Notes: generated by a model from the sequence alone, not told the origin. A stretch of 64,000 bases of DNA from Pictodentalium vernedei (GCA_031216915.1 CM062297.1:535206971-535270970); one strand, 5' to 3'. Shown: positions 1 to 12,963, counted from the stretch's first letter. Program-made: numbers and translations.

Positions 1-59
1 TCGCGGTCATGATTAGCCATTGTGCAGAAATATGTGACCTTAAACACCAATAAATATAA
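1..59 (+). repeat. SINE 3' end interrupted by a transposon
   Basis: The stretch ending in an aataaatataa tail matches the 3' ends of the SINE copies near 6740-6800 and (reverse complement) 15002-15060, sharing 'attagccattgtgca'. Its A/T-rich tail is where the 60-5840 transposon landed. Only the end of the SINE lies in the window. Confidence 0.7.
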
Positions 60-230
60 TAGACGGGTCAATATAGCAATTAACATCAAAAAAATTGCAA
101 AATAATTGTTTTTGATGGTTTTCTATACTATCGGATGTGGAGAAAAACATATCAAAAGTTGGACAAAATTGGCCAATGGGAAAGTCTCCAAAAATGAAAA
201 ATCCAAGATGGCCGCCGGTCGCCATATTGG
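60..230 (+). repeat. left terminal inverted repeat of the 5.8-kb transposon
   Basis: Reverse-complement match to 5668-5840 with a few substitutions and small indels. A second short inverted block ('taatatttaagttagagacg', left about 263-282, right about 5518-5537) lies further inside on both sides. Confidence 0.85.
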
Positions 231-348
231 AAATTAGATATTGCCATATCTCGGTTAATATTTAAGTTAGAGACGTGAATGAGGTGTCTATTCCTATTAA
301 ATTGACGATGCCCAATCATTCTACGTGGTTATTATTGCAATATGAGGT

Positions 349-388
349 CGGGTTAGGGTTAGGGTTAGAGTTGGGTTACGGTTAGGGT
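349..388 (+). repeat. degenerate telomere-like GTTAGG repeat
   Basis: Several GTTAGG units in a row (ggttagggttaggg..., then diverged gagttg and ttacgg units). It is short and lies just inside the transposon's left inverted repeat, so it is an interstitial simple repeat and not a telomere. Confidence 0.6.
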
Positions 389-622
389 ATTGACCTTGAA
401 ATCCAAGATGGCCAACATTCACCATCTTGAAAAACTGATAGTTAGGTTTTTGTCATATAAACTATTATGATATATGTTTCCTATGTAACTTGCGGTCCCT
501 GAATTGACGTTTTATGTCAATTCTGCAATCTGCTCAAAATTTGCATGGCCACTTCATTAATGATGTACATGCGAGGGGGCAACATTGGTATTAACTACTG
601 ACGTGCTACCGAACAGTTTCTC

Positions 623-3600
623 TCATGCGTCATCCTCATCCACTTCTATCAGTGGCTCATTTGTCATATTCTCGCAGTTGCCATCTTGGCAAGATCCATA
701 TGCACTGGCACATTCCAGCCCATGCTTTCTACAGGTACACCTTAGCGTATTACATCCACTCGAACACTTGCAGTGAATCATATGAAGAAGTACCTCGGGA
801 GCAGGGCTTTTGTCTGTCATAACAGGGAGGAGCTTTTCTCCTTCTACCCTCCAACCCCAATCTGTCGGGTTCATGTCAGCACTACTACCCATCCACTCCA
901 TAACCTGGTAGTATGTCCACAGGGAGTGAAATTTACAGGCAGGTGTCGTTGGTGGGAGTCTTTCCGGTGTAACGAAAGTCTTAGCTCTGGCAACTTTCTT
1001 GCAGAGCATATTGTATCGAATTGATGTCAGGGAGTCATTCTGACTTGCATTGAACAAAGCAACCATTGCCCTAGAGCCGTTGGTTTCCACAACACCATGA
1101 CTTTGCTTTGATGAGCAGAATGCTTTAGAACAGTCTTTGATTGCCTTTTCTTTCTTGATGATTTTTTGGAACCCAATCTTCTTTCCTATACCAAATATTC
1201 TGGACGTCGAGTCGCATCCAGTGAAGGCATGCAGAAACAGCAGATCATTGCAAACTTCTTCTTTGAGTAACTGCTTAAGGACTTTGATACTATGGGCATT
1301 TGATTTCGCCTTGTCCGAACGGAAATATAGTTCATTGCAGTTTGTTACAAGTACGTGGTGTAGCAAGAGTACGAGGAGGTCTGTGTCTTCTCCAACAAGG
1401 GTGGTAGATTTGGAAGCAGACATTGTGACGGCTGCTTTTGCGATCTCGACGTCAGCATCTCCTTCAGCTTGAATCACTTCGCAGCCTCTCTGTCGCATAC
1501 ATTGCATGATGAGCTGGATTATTGCCTGCTTGTTTTCGTCATTCGACAAAAAGTCCTCCTTCTTTCCAACAAACGTTTTCGCCCCTGTAATATTGACCTT
1601 GTTCGCATTCAAATGTTTACCACGACGCTGATGAGTACAGTCATTTATGCTTGGTCCACCCCATAACCATCAACCACTACAGTGGCTCTCGCATAATGCT
1701 TTACAGTGAACGAGGCATAGTCATCTGCAATCGGACTGTAGGTAGATCCAGCTGTCCATTTTAAACGGTGCAGAAGTGACCCCACCCCCCCCCCCCCCCC
1801 ATCTAGAACATAGTGATCCGTCAGTGGGATTGTCTGTGTGACAGCAATGTCCGATTTGGGTGTAGCATAGTTCCTTATCGCTTCTGCCAGTGATGGCTTA
1901 TCCGGCTGACGCAATATGTTCTTTGCTTCAAACAAAGATGGCGGGTAGGGAGAGAGTTCATAGTTCATAACTTTCTCTAACCGGAGATCACCTGTCTGTG
2001 ACACAACTAGAAATCTCTGAAACAACAGTGCCGGATCTATGGTACGGTTCTCGGCAACTTTGACTGTCATGTTGGAAGCTAGCGTCTTGACCTTCAAACT
2101 CCTTTTGTGTGAATAAGTGAAAACAGACTGTCCGTCCATCTTCTTACATATTTCGTTTCCTATTGCGAACAGATCATTAACATTGACATCCTCATTCGCA
2201 GTGACCCCTGTAATGATGTTGTGCAATGCATTGTCATCCGAAAATGGCGTGAAACTGTCTAGTTTTGCTGCGACTTTTGCAACGTCCGCCTTATCTCTAC
2301 TGACTCGGGAGGTGGACAACTCCTTATGTTGTTTACCTGTTGTGTAAGTATTCGCGGTTAGTTCTTGCATGGCAAGGTTGTATGTGGATGACACAATGGA
2401 CGACATAGTCCAAACTGATCTCTAGTGCTCCGACATCCCACTTCCTCGTGTTAGCCCTCCTTGACTTTTTAGTGAACGCATAAGGGTCTGTTCTATCACA
2501 AGATCAGAGCCAAGGCCAGCCCAGAATTGGCTACTGCGCCTGGTTACATGACTCCCAGACTGGAACTTATGATGAACCTGAGGGTTGTCAACATCCAGTG
2601 CATGCATCTTCTGCAGATAGTACCGAGCCGATTTCAGATAGTTCGGATGCCCAGCAGCTGCGAATATCGGTAAGCAAGCTGAGATGCTACTCAGATGAAT
2701 CTTCCATGACCCCATTCGATCGGTAGAAAGAAGTGCCCTAGCAATTCCTAACATCTTCTGGTAGTTGACCCACAGTTCGCTGGTTTTGGAGGTCGCTGAC
2801 AGTTCAATCCTTTTGAGAGATGCAGTTTCGTCAATCTTGCGAATGCTATCTGATTTCAATACCGTCTCTAAGTCACTTTCGCCAGTCTCCATCAGCGTGT
2901 ACAGTCTCTCAAGTTCCTCCTCTTGGTCTTGAAAACCAGGCTCATCCTCCATGATTTTAGCAACAATCCTATGTGTAAGACACTGATCCACCAGCAGGTG
3001 CCCACGAAACGCCCATTGCTCTGCCTTTCCGCTCAACATATGAACAACAGCATTTTCACCGTATACTGTCTCCAGAATCTCCCGAAGTCCACTACCATCC
3101 ATCAAAGTCCCGATGGCATCCAACAAATTCATGAATGTGTGGAAACTACCTAGCAGTAGCACCACATCCTTGATCGGGCTATCATCTGGAACCTCATTCG
3201 CTATCTCAGAAGCCTTCCAATACAGTGGCGGATCAAATGTTACAATAGCTGGCATGTTATGTTCCGATGCGAGTTTGCATTGATAGTGTAGGGTAGACAG
3301 AATACAGGTCATGTCCCCTGGATTCATGTCGATCATAGGCAGAAAGAGAACTGATGACTTCCCTGGATGGTCACAGTTTTTGTGGAGTAACTGCATCATC
3401 CCTTGCCAGTTAGGTGTACTCTGGTGGAAGCTAAAGGATAATTCCCAGAAAATGTCAACTATGCGGTCACAGGCAGACAAGAATGGGACAGACTGAAATT
3501 TAGTGTTCCGGTTGACATGGTTTGCAAAACGGTAATCAACAATGTTAATCTTTGTCAGTTCAACCAATTTCAAGTTGGACGTTTTCTGTCTTGAAATGGT

Positions 3601-4970
3601 GTGACTAACTTGCTTCCCTGGTGTGATGGTGGCTATCATGCCCATCCCATGACAGGTCCCCTTTCCATCCAAGGTGATAATGTTATGGTCCACATTGTCT
3701 CCAGCAAATAACAAAGACGTATCAAGAACGTCCACGTCATTTCCCAACACATCCGGAATAAGTGAACAAGCCGCATTCTCTTCGAACCTTTGCACTTCCG
3801 GGTAAGATGAAGAAAACCCCATGGTTGACAGACTATCGATCAAGTACCGTGGCCTATACAAGTTGTGCATTTGTACCGCGAGACCCAGCTGTAGTGGAGC
3901 AATTACAACCCTTGGGCGCACAGCTTGGATAATTGCTTGCCCAAATGCAGCAACGGTTCTAGACGCATCCTTGCCAACAAACAAATGTTGCAGCAAGAAT
4001 CGCAAACTTTCTGGAACATAATCCAACGCAGCTGCAAGGTTTAGTTCTACCGCAGTTGGGTAAGTATCTCCCAGAGGCGCAACCATTGTTTTTATGTCAC
4101 TTTTGATAAGTTTTGCTGCGGTATGTAGAAGTGCTCGTTTCTGTGCTTCCTCGTCGTCTTGCTGAGGAGAATTGTACTAGTCACGAAGAATGTGACAGGT
4201 TTTTTCCCTAAAGGTCACAATGTTTTTGACACCCCTGCCATCAGCTATAGTTTTATAGTTTCTCCTTGAAGTACTGATTTCCATATGCTGAAACTTTGCT
4301 GTCGGGCAAGTATTCTCCCATTTTAGCAAGAAGGTCCGATATCGTTAGCTGTTCTTCATCATCTTCCTCCAGGAATGTGCAAACCTTTTCGATTGCCTCA
4401 TCCTGACTACTGTCCTTTGGTCGACCAAGTTTTCTTTGTTTGGCAGAATCAACTGATCCGAACAGTTTTGGAATTCCCCGCATTGTGCGAAAATTAACGT
4501 TACATGACTGGTGGTAAACACAGTCGGCCGCATGAAGATCACCCCCGAAGTACTCAATTCGGCCTTGAACAGCAATAACCCATTCGTCTCTCCGTGTTTT
4601 ACAATGGACCAATATCGTTTCAACAAACGCGTCTGTCTTCACATAGTAATACGTGTACTTGTCTTTATTGACTTCAGTCCCACAGAAAAAGCAATGTGTT
4701 TTACTGTTATAGGGTCACAGGGAAACACGAGCGCTTCTTTTTACTGCTTGAACTGTCAATTTTTTTCTGCGATAAGGAGATGTCCTTTCTGTTTATGTGG
4801 TTTATCCGACATGTCTTGTGTATGCTAGTTCCAGCTACGACTCTGATGTCGACACCTCTTTCAATGCTAGCATTGTTGATACCTTCAGCTCCTTTTTCAC
4901 GAACCACTACTGTCTCCTCACAGTTCAACTCCCTTAGACACAAAGAGCAGGTTTCTATGCTAGAGCTCAT
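623..4970 (-). pseudogene. transposon-encoded zinc/PIN(FEN1-like)-nuclease/CXC protein, broken
   Basis: The gene reads 4970 to 623 on the minus strand as one intronless sequence split into several ORFs by frameshifts (around 4.71, 4.25 and 1.66 kb) and stops (near 4.18 kb and at 2422-2424). In order: an N-terminal CSLC...HKTC zinc-like module; a second one (HCFFCG... then CVYHQSC); a large central region of unknown fold with the motif GDNVDHNIITLDGKGTCHGM; then a FEN1/PIN-like segment (GDADVEIAK, GEDTDLL, TGCDSTS acidic positions); and a C-terminal cysteine-rich CXC/tesmin-like motif (CKCSSGCNTLRCTCRKHGLEC). Similar proteins of unknown function are common in invertebrate genomes. Lying between TIRs, it is probably the element's own mobility protein, but that is inference. 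A poly-G run encodes GGGGG near 1780-1800. Confidence 0.65.
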
Positions 4971-5246
4971 TTTCCTAGCCCTGAAAAGACTTGAATTAAA
5001 TTGGGAGGGTTAGAGTGCACGTAAGTCTTGAAAAAGACTGTTGAACTGCAATGCAACAATAACAATGAATGGAAGCAAGGAATAAACTAAATTGGGGGGA
5101 TGGAAGCAGTGAAAACGCAACCGTTCGCCCGAGATCTCGAAATGCGAATGACGTTCAGAGCATGTTGTCGTGATGTCACTCTACCAGCGATCTTTATCCA
5201 ATGAATGAATGCAATTGGAAACGGGTTTTTTCTTGCCAAACGCGAG

Positions 5247-5621
5247 TGCTTCGACCGATCGGGATGACACTTGGCAGGTTGATTACATTCATCGGGAGGA
5301 CTCCACATACGAAATGTCAGGTAGGGTAGTTTTCATTTTACGGCAGCTCGAAATTTACTATAGAAAGCAATGGGAAACGCGTTTTTTCGTGCGCATGCGC
5401 GAGTGCGTGGACCAACTCGAAAGGTTAAGGGTGGTAAACCATCGCGGGGACAAACTACACTTACACGCGAAATTTCAGCTCGATCGGCCGTGTAGTTTGG
5501 GAGTCTATTACATTCTCGTCTCTAACTTAAATATTAATACTCTACCAGTACAGCGCTAAACGCAACTGCTTCGACCGATCGGGACGACACTTGGCAGGTT
5601 GATTACATTCATCGGGAGGAC
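5247..5621. repeat. subterminal 55-bp direct repeat pair
   Basis: 5247-5301 and 5567-5621 are near-identical 55-bp direct repeats (one mismatch), starting tgcttcgaccgatcggga and ending atcgggaggac. They lie inside the right end of the transposon, where subterminal repeats often bind the transposase. No left-end equivalent was found. Confidence 0.75.
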
Positions 5622-5667
5622 CGACCGGGCTGGTAGTTTGGGAGTCTATTACACCCCCACCCCATGT

Positions 5668-5840
5668 CCAATATGGCGGCCATCTTGGACTTTTCATTTT
5701 TGGAGACTTTCCCATGGACCAATTTTGTCCAACTTTTGATATGTTGTTCTCCACATCCAATAGTATAGAAAACCATCAAAAACAATTCTTTTGCAATTTT
5801 TTTGATGTAGTGTTACTTTGGCGCTATATTGACCCGTCTA
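5668..5840 (-). repeat. right terminal inverted repeat of the 5.8-kb transposon
   Basis: Inverted copy of 60-230, ending ctatattgacccgtcta, followed by the 9-bp duplication taaatataa at 5841-5849. Confidence 0.85.
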
Positions 5841-5849
5841 TAAATATAA

Positions 5850-6485
5850 TATAAATATATATTAGCGGCAATAATTGTAATTACAGATAGCATGCCACAT
5901 TCACTGTAAATTTACGTTCAAGTGGGACTTGAAATGTTCCTCAAGAGTAGTAGTATATCATGCACCCAGACGTCCCTAATCTTATGGTTCTCATGTGGCG
6001 TCATAGTCAAATGATCCAGATACGCCATGTTTGCTTGTAATGGTGATCGACCATGCTGTGACACAATTACCATGATGATACGTGGTGCCAATGAGCATGC
6101 GCAGCGCGTGTTAGGGTGACACGTGTTTCCGTCGTCCATTTTGTGTACTGGAGGCCTCCATCTTGGTTTCTATGGTGGCACGTAGTTGTTATGTAACCCC
6201 AACCCTTCCATAGGACGGGAGATATGTTCGGAGGGTGTGTTCCTTTGTATAAGAGTAAATCTAATTACCCAAATAGACCCAACAATTTCTCCAAATAACC
6301 CCCAAACTACAAAACGGATTCAGTTTTCCCCGAATCCTCCTTTTTCCAATAACAGGCGCATCCCTTTGTATAAGTATAAAAGTACTTTTCTGGTTTGGAT
6401 TATCCCCAGATCCTTGGTTACTTTGTAGAAATACCCAAATAGACCCGACAAGTTTTATTAGTTCAGATTCTTTCAGAATCCTCTG
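5850..6485. other. non-coding, no recognised feature
   Basis: Only short chance ORFs. There is a weak duplication of 'ccaataacaggcgcatccctttgt'-like sequence around 6235-6380. No promoter, RNA or repeat family could be assigned. Confidence 0.5.
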
Positions 6486-6486
6486 C

Positions 6487-6800
6487 TCTGCTTCTATCTC
6501 TGTATCCCCCATCCGTGACAACCCGCGTTGTGTCCTTGGGCAAAGCACTTTATCCTGGTTGCCTACATGGGGCACACCGTGTAATACGGCGTACTGCACG
6601 TCGATGGTGCACATGTCTTCAACCGCTGTAACCCTGTTTGAGCGGAGCTTGAACAGAGTTAGAATGTTGAGGAGCTGACAGTTGCTCGTCGATGCTCAGT
6701 GGTTCTCTCCGGGAACTCCGGCTTCCTCCACCCGTAAAACTACTGTCACGGTGGCGATTAGCCATTGTGCATAAGTATGAGACCTTACACATCAATAAAT
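6487..6800 (+). repeat. tRNA-derived SINE body, 5' head missing
   Basis: Reverse-complement relative of the SINE at 15002-15366: shared blocks include cttgggcaaagcact, gtcgatggtgcacatgtctt and ccgggaactccggcttcctc. It ends in an aataaataaat tail near 6800. The tRNA-like head is replaced by unrelated sequence, so this copy is 5'-truncated or diverged. Confidence 0.75.
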
Positions 6801-9800
6801 AAATTTATGTATCCATGTTACAGTTTTTCTGTCTATCCAACCCTATTCGTTTGTTCTAGAGCATATTCCAGTAGAGTGGACGTGCCTATCAGTTGAAACT
6901 GTTTTATGGCGAAGCCCCCATTTTGGGTTTATAAAAACATAAATAGTGGTGCTATAAGGCACGCTGGAGTACTTTCTGGCTCGGATTTCCCATTTTTCTG
7001 CCCAGTCCCTTAACTCAAGCGTGGAACTATTTTAAAAGTAAGGATTCATTGAGAATCATCGTTATAACAGTAGTACTGTATACATGGAGGAGATTATATT
7101 TCCAAAAATTCAGAAAGGTAGGCTTAAAAATGAGCTAGAACTTTAAATCTTTAGAAAAATCCTGTCTCTTCCCAATCAAGGGTCTAAATTGCAGAGAGTA
7201 AGAACAGATGGATCAAATTCAGATAACCGGAAATTGATGTGCAAACTTTTAAAGCTGTATCTTTAATAACCATTGAGTTGTGCATGTCAGAAAATAAACG
7301 TTTTAAAGAGAAAAATGCTGTAATTTAAAGTGACAAAAAACGTCAAAAACGGCTGTATCTTGAGAAACAAAAACCCCGACTGTCTCCTATTTTTTGGTAC
7401 TTTTCAACATACTAAGATTTCATCGGAGTCACATGAAATTGAATTTTTCTGACTGACGACCCTTATGACGTCACCTGAGGGATTGGTGATTTTTCCAGGG
7501 GTAACTGGAGTAAACACATTTTAGAGACTGTTTTTACTGGAGATGGTATATGCAAATTTTGAAGGGGGGGGGGGGGGAGGGGGTGATATAGGTGTTCAGA
7601 GCCCGAGTTGAGTTTTCTGATAAAATCCATGTTTTCTAATTTGGAAGCTCGGAACCTGGATTCCCAATAGTCACATCCATAAATATTGTCCTACCGCTAA
7701 ACTTGTCCCCCAGATCGAGAAAACAACATCCACCAGGGACACGGATTGCATCTCTAGCCTTTGATCGTTTTTTCTTCTTCTCCGGAATAGCTGTCAAAAC
7801 GCCTGGCGAAAATTGCAGTAAAACGGCGTATTATTCCTTCTTCTTCTTCTTGTCCTCTGTCTAGTAACCACTTCCTTGTCCGCACGATAGCTTGAAAACG
7901 AATCTTCCTATATCGCTGCTTTTTGGCATACTGATAGACAGATACAAGTACTCGCCACCTATGTATTTACTAGGCATCGGGGGTGTCCATACCAGGAGTG
8001 TTTTGATATATATCTCGGGCTTGGCATGACATATGCACCTGGGACCAACGCCAAATCAGTTCACACTCCATGAGGGTTCACATTGTATGTCAAGGCCACT
8101 GAGGACACCCAGGGGTCATTGAGTGCATTTTTCAGAATTGCTGGAAATCGCATTTTATGGTCCCCTAATGCATTACCAAAGTCCATACATCAATTTTTGC
8201 TCTAAAAAAATGGGCGGGGCCAAATATTTTGAAAGTGGGTCACGCTCATATCTCAAGCATTAAATGACATGTGGACCTGGGATCTACAACAAATGAGTCG
8301 CAACTCTGGACGTTAATAATTTGGGTCCAGTTCTCTAGGGTTACACAGGTCACATTGAGTGTTGTTTTCAGAATTGCTTGAAATTGCATTTTATAACCCC
8401 AATGCATTTCTGAAGTCCATAAATCTATTTGTTCACTCAAAAAGTGGACAGAGTCAAAAATATCCATTTCTGCTTCCTTTATAGAACACGTTGAATGCTG
8501 TGCACAGAAATTATTTCCGGTTTCTTGAAAAATTTTATCGGAATCCTAATTGAAAATCTTTAAACGTTGTTTACGAAAACAATTTTTGGATTTCTTTAAA
8601 GATATTTTATTCCCGAAAATAAGTCTCCACAAATTCTCTTTCTGTATAGTTTAATTCTGATGATCAGACGCGAATTTACTGGTAGTAGCAAATTCTATAT
8701 CTCTTGTTCCTTCTATTTTTAAAAAATTTGATAGATATAAACGATTTGTAGCAGGAAAAGTACCTTCAACCTTCAACTTCTTTTTCTGATATTTGGCAAT
8801 CATACATGAAACTGTAAAGTAAGTTAGGGACATAACAGCAACTTGGTTCGCCTTCGTTCTTCTGATGTTGACATCTGGTTGCCTGATTCAAACGAGTCCT
8901 TGGTGCCTCTACGCGCGTTCACCCATTGAACACGTAAGCCCGATTTTTCGATCCAAGGCATAACTTCGTCCCATTTTTGTCTTATTATAAGAGGTTTATA
9001 CACGGGGCATTGGTGACAAAATAATAACTTCAGCCAGAAGGCTGCAGACTGCAGTTATTATTTTATCCTCCCTGTATATTGATATTGGACTGACCCATCT
9101 CACTTCAAGTGTACATAAAGGCGATGCCATTCCAGGAAACGAGGGTTCAAAGGGCTAATAGTAATGGAACGGATAGTCATTGGTAATATCCGACTGTGTA
9201 TTGGTGGTGCATGTGCTGTAAATGGACATGTGAAAACATAAGTGCGTGTCGCTTGGAGGGAGTGCCGTTATAACTCCACCCTGTCGAGGGTCCTTTAGTC
9301 AGGGCGAGAATTTCGAGTTATCTCCCGTCATTTATCACGCACGAACGCGCTCGCGGTCTTATTTCGCCCGTAATTGTCTCCATGGAGGAGAGGTATTATT
9401 TGTCGCAAGGTCATAAAGAGAGAAAAAGATCACTTATCAAAGTTAAATGGAACCATTAAAACAATAACATATCCAAAAAATGTTTATAGAAAAAGAAAAT
9501 TAATTTTTGCTTTCATCAAATCTTTGTCCGCCCAAATTTTCTCATAAGGATTTAGTACATGCTTAGGACTTTAAAGTTACCCTCTCAGTCTTTTCTAACA
9601 AATCAATAAGGTGATGTACTGGGATAAAAGGTGAATATTTTAAACAAAAAAGGAACCATTAAAAACTAATTTTAACAAAACGTATTTGATACCATTTTAA
9701 AGAGTATGTTATAAAATATTTGATCACATGTCAGTCCATTATGTAAAAAAATGAAATTTGTGGCAAATGAAAGTTTTTCATTTTTCTCCCAGATATCGCT

Positions 9801-10295
9801 AGAGTAATTTAGATTGTCATATTTACCAGTTTACACGCATGCTATGCGCATTCAGGGGAGTAAAAATAGTTCAATGTGGAGTTGGGTACGTAGTGTACAG
9901 AGCAGATCTCGTAGCATGGACGCGGGTGTATTGTTTGGGAGGTAGATTCATACTGCCTCTTTCTGAGTGGAAGCTTTCCACTCGACTGGTGTAGAAAGAC
10001 AGGACCAAGGGGCCTACCATTTAAAAAAAAACCCACATATTGTTTTTAATTCACGTGCTTTCCAACTGCTAGTATCAAGTAACTGATGTAATTATAATTA
10101 TTGATAAACACTACCGGGCCTTGTGATCCAAGGAAAGAAAGTTGTGGTACTTTATGTATAACGATATAAGTTTATGGAGCTAGTGGTCGCTGAGCTAGAC
10201 GAAGAGACACGACGTGCACAATGGATCGTACCCAGCCGCCTTCTTCTATCCCTTATTTCCCATGTCTGGAAATGTCGGAGGTATTGGTCCAGCAA
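6801..10295. other. non-coding stretch
   Basis: No gene supported on either strand; ORFs are short and unrelated to known families. Notable: a poly-G tract at about 7563-7584, TTC-rich runs near 7840, and a partial palindrome around 9005-9075 (ataataact... / ...agttattat) that could be a decayed foldback element. The 'cattgagtg...ttttcagaattgctggaaat' block near 8115-8160 recurs at 8354-8400, an old local duplication. Confidence 0.5.
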
Positions 10296-10299
10296 CCTC

Positions 10300-10860
10300 G
10301 TGAGCCCGGTCTTTGATAGGCTGACAGGCATATTCCTCTGGGTTAGAAAGACGTAATGCGCGGTAGAAAAATAGATGTGATGTCCGTGGTGGTCACGCAG
10401 CCATGTAGATCCATGTAAAAAGATACAATGAAACGAAGCTGTTGGTCAGCATGTTGGTTGCACAGCAAGATGCATGCTCCTGGTAGGAAAGGACTGTGCT
10501 GCTGTCTGTTATGGTCTCGCGGGTGTGTTGCTCCAGGTAGGGAAGAGGTAATGGAAAGATGCTGTTGGAAGGTAAGCAGTGCTGTCTTTGGATGCCTATC
10601 ATGCATATTCCTGCAGGTACGAAAAAGTCAATTGAGCAATGATTGATTTGCTGTCTGTGGTAGCATGTTGCTCCAGGTATGAAAGAGTTAATGGGTCGGC
10701 GAGCTGTTGGTCAGCGTGATGCGGTGGTCCAGGAAGCTGGCTGCCGTTGGTAGGAAGTAGCTATGTTGTCTGTGGTGGCATTGCTGGAAGTTTCCTCTGG
10801 GTTGGAAAAGGGCGGCCCATTGGTGGTAATGGGGCGATATTGTTTGTCAGCATTATTAGT
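10300..10860 (+). repeat. degenerate tandem repeat (about 75-130 bp units)
   Basis: Related phrases recur in order: ctccaggtagg(g)aa(g)ag, gctgtctgtggtgg, gctgttggtcagc, cctctgggttagaaa. The units are diverged, so period and copy number are approximate. No coding capacity is credible. Confidence 0.5.
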
Positions 10861-11194
10861 TTTAATCGAACTTTATTTTGAAGTAAACTGATATCTTCAT
10901 CGCGCCATGAACCTCGTGGTTCTCACTCGACAAAATTTGGCTTATGAGGCATTAGTACCAAATCCTGTGCTTTACCCAGTACAAATGATTCAAGGTAATT
11001 GGGTGTGTGGTTGGAGAGATTGGTAAAAGGCTTAGCGTTATCAGCCAATGTGTTCTACAGCGATGACTACTAATGAGGGTATTGTTAATAAATACGATAC
11101 TGGTGGTGTGCATCTACCTCCCGAAGCAATTTTGAAGCTGCGGGGGGGGGGGGGGGGGGGGGAGGGTATCGACACTTCCAACAGCCAGGGTAAG

Positions 11195-12548
11195 ATAGAA
11201 TAAGATAAGATTTTCAGCAAATACACCAGAACAAAGGCAGATTGCTATGTACATACAAAATCAACATAAATAGAATCATAAAACACACTAATTCCATATG
11301 ACGTACATAAAGAATATTACGGTACAGATAAGTCCCTCTTGTGAAGGAAGAGCTGGACCATGTTACAAATAACATTGCATAGCACTGGATTATCATAGTT
11401 ATTATTACTTTAAATTTGTCTATTGTATCCATTAGAGGGAAGTCAATTTTATCGTCAGAAATTGCGCGAAATAATTTTTCTCTCAATGGTGCATAAAGCG
11501 AACATTCCATTACGAAATGCCATTCCGATTCCACCTTCCCAATTGTACAAGCTTCGCATATTCTGTGTTCCATCGGACGATGAGGTTGTAAATGCCTTCC
11601 ACGTTCGATCCACAGTTTATGGTTGCTGATGCGTAATCGCGTGAAATTGTTTCTAGCTTCAATGGAAGAAGTGTGAATGAGATACGATTCCATTTGAAAA
11701 TCTACTTTGAATACCGGTAGTCGATAAGTCCAAAGTTTGTTTTTTCCCGTTTCTCTTATTATCATTGTGTATATCTTCTTTAAATAATTTAATATGGTCC
11801 GATTCAAGTTTGGACTTTAGTAGTTTAATTTTACTTTTTGAAATTTCAGTTTCATTCAAACTGTTAAATCCAGGTCCTTTAAGCTTTTCACCTATTGTGT
11901 CCGGGAGTTTACATTTCTTAGCTTCCACAAAAGCATCATTCAGAATGATATCCGGGGAAGTAGTAAGCAATTTACCAGTATAATTTGCGAATCGTACTAA
12001 AGCATCCAATGTTATTGGATATCGACCTAGCTCCGCGCGCACCGCATGGTTGGAGGAATGTTTACCCTCATTTGAGATCAGTTTGCCGAACTTTTTATGA
12101 GCCCTTTCACTCGGTGCAGTATCTCTATTCCTCATAATCAGGTCCGTCGACCATATTTCTCTGCCGTATAATAATACAGGCTTAATTAGTTGATTAAACA
12201 GCTTAGAAAACACAACCACGGTTGGTGTGCATTTCTTTTTGAACGAACTGTGTGAACTGTACATAGCCTTGAGCCCCTTAAGACTAAGTTCAGACTGAAA
12301 TGTTTCAGGGCGCCATTTCCGAAAAGGTTAATCCTAGGTATGTATATTTTGAGGTACATTCCAGTTATTTACCCCCTACTGAAAATTTTGATATTCTTTA
12401 TTTTTGGGCCTTAAAAATCATATATTTCGTCTTGTCTATGTTTATCAACAAGTTGTTCTGCTTTCTATACGTTTCTAGTTTGTTCAGGCAGTTCTGTAGT
12501 CCCCTTTGTGAGTCTGAAGTCAGCACTAAATCATCCACAATAGTAAGT
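11195..12548 (-). mobile_element. 5'-truncated non-LTR retrotransposon (LINE) remnant
   Basis: Minus-strand frames show the end of a reverse transcriptase (near 12.4-12.6 kb: a diverged catalytic IVDDLVLTSD box followed by LLINIDKTKYM), then PVLLYGREIWS and AVRAELGRYP (11659-12264), then a C-terminal zinc knuckle (CEAC...ESEWHFVMECSLY, 11214-11807). This order is standard for the 3' half of LINE ORF2. Frameshifts separate the blocks. The 3' end near 11.2 kb has a taaga/ataaga simple tail. The 5' side stops at the tandemly duplicated SINE-containing unit at 12549. Confidence 0.85.
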
Positions 12549-12589
12549 GATTTAATAGTAATGTCGATGACGTGTTTGATAGTTTTACG

Positions 12590-12885
12590 GGTGGAAAAAG
12601 CCGAATTACCCGGAGAGAACCAACGAGCAGCGACGAGCACCTGTCCAACTCACCAACTACCTAACCCAACACATGCGGCGTTAGCAGCGGTTGTAGGCAA
12701 GTGCAAGTACGCCACTGACGTGCAGTGCACCTTAGCACACAGCGCCACCGTGCCTCTACGTGTGCAGTTAAGTGTCTTGCCTATGGGATCGGAGCAGATA
12801 CACGCGGATCAGAATCAAACTGTCGACTTTTCGGTTTAAAGTCCATTGTTTTAGCCAATGAGTCACCGCGCTCCCAGTTGGGTTG
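12590..12885 (-). repeat. tRNA-derived SINE copy 1
   Basis: On the minus strand it starts with a tRNA-like head (GGGAGCGCGGTGACTCATTGG, A-box-like; CAGTTTGATTCTG, B-box-like) and continues into the SINE body shared with 15002-15366. The internal promoter boxes are diverged. It has no A/T tail because it ends at the LINE junction. Confidence 0.7.
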
Positions 12886-12963
12886 TTAAGCAGAAGTCGG
12901 TGCATACGTTGTGTTATGTGGTGATTTAATAGTAATGTCGATGTCGTGTTTGATAGTTTTACG

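Larger units (their letters stand above)
60..5840. mobile_element. DNA transposon with long TIRs and 9-bp TSD, unclassified
   Basis: Termini read TAGACGGGTCAATATAGC on both ends in inverted orientation, with near-identical inverted repeats of about 175 bp. A 9-bp direct repeat, taaatataa, lies immediately outside each end (51-59 and 5841-5849), as expected for a target-site duplication. The interior carries a single long minus-strand gene (623-4970) without visible introns. I cannot place it in a named superfamily: the TSD length fits Mutator-like or Merlin-like elements, but I do not recognise a DDE transposase of either kind in the protein. Confidence 0.8.

Noticed and set aside
349-388. 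Chromosome end or fusion site
   Set aside because: Only a few degenerate units, inside a transposon.
60-5840. KDZ (Kyakuja-Dileera-Zisupton) transposon because of the CXC motif
   Set aside because: The motifs I would expect of a KDZ transposase are not seen, and the duplication is 9 bp rather than the usual 8; a profile search would settle it.
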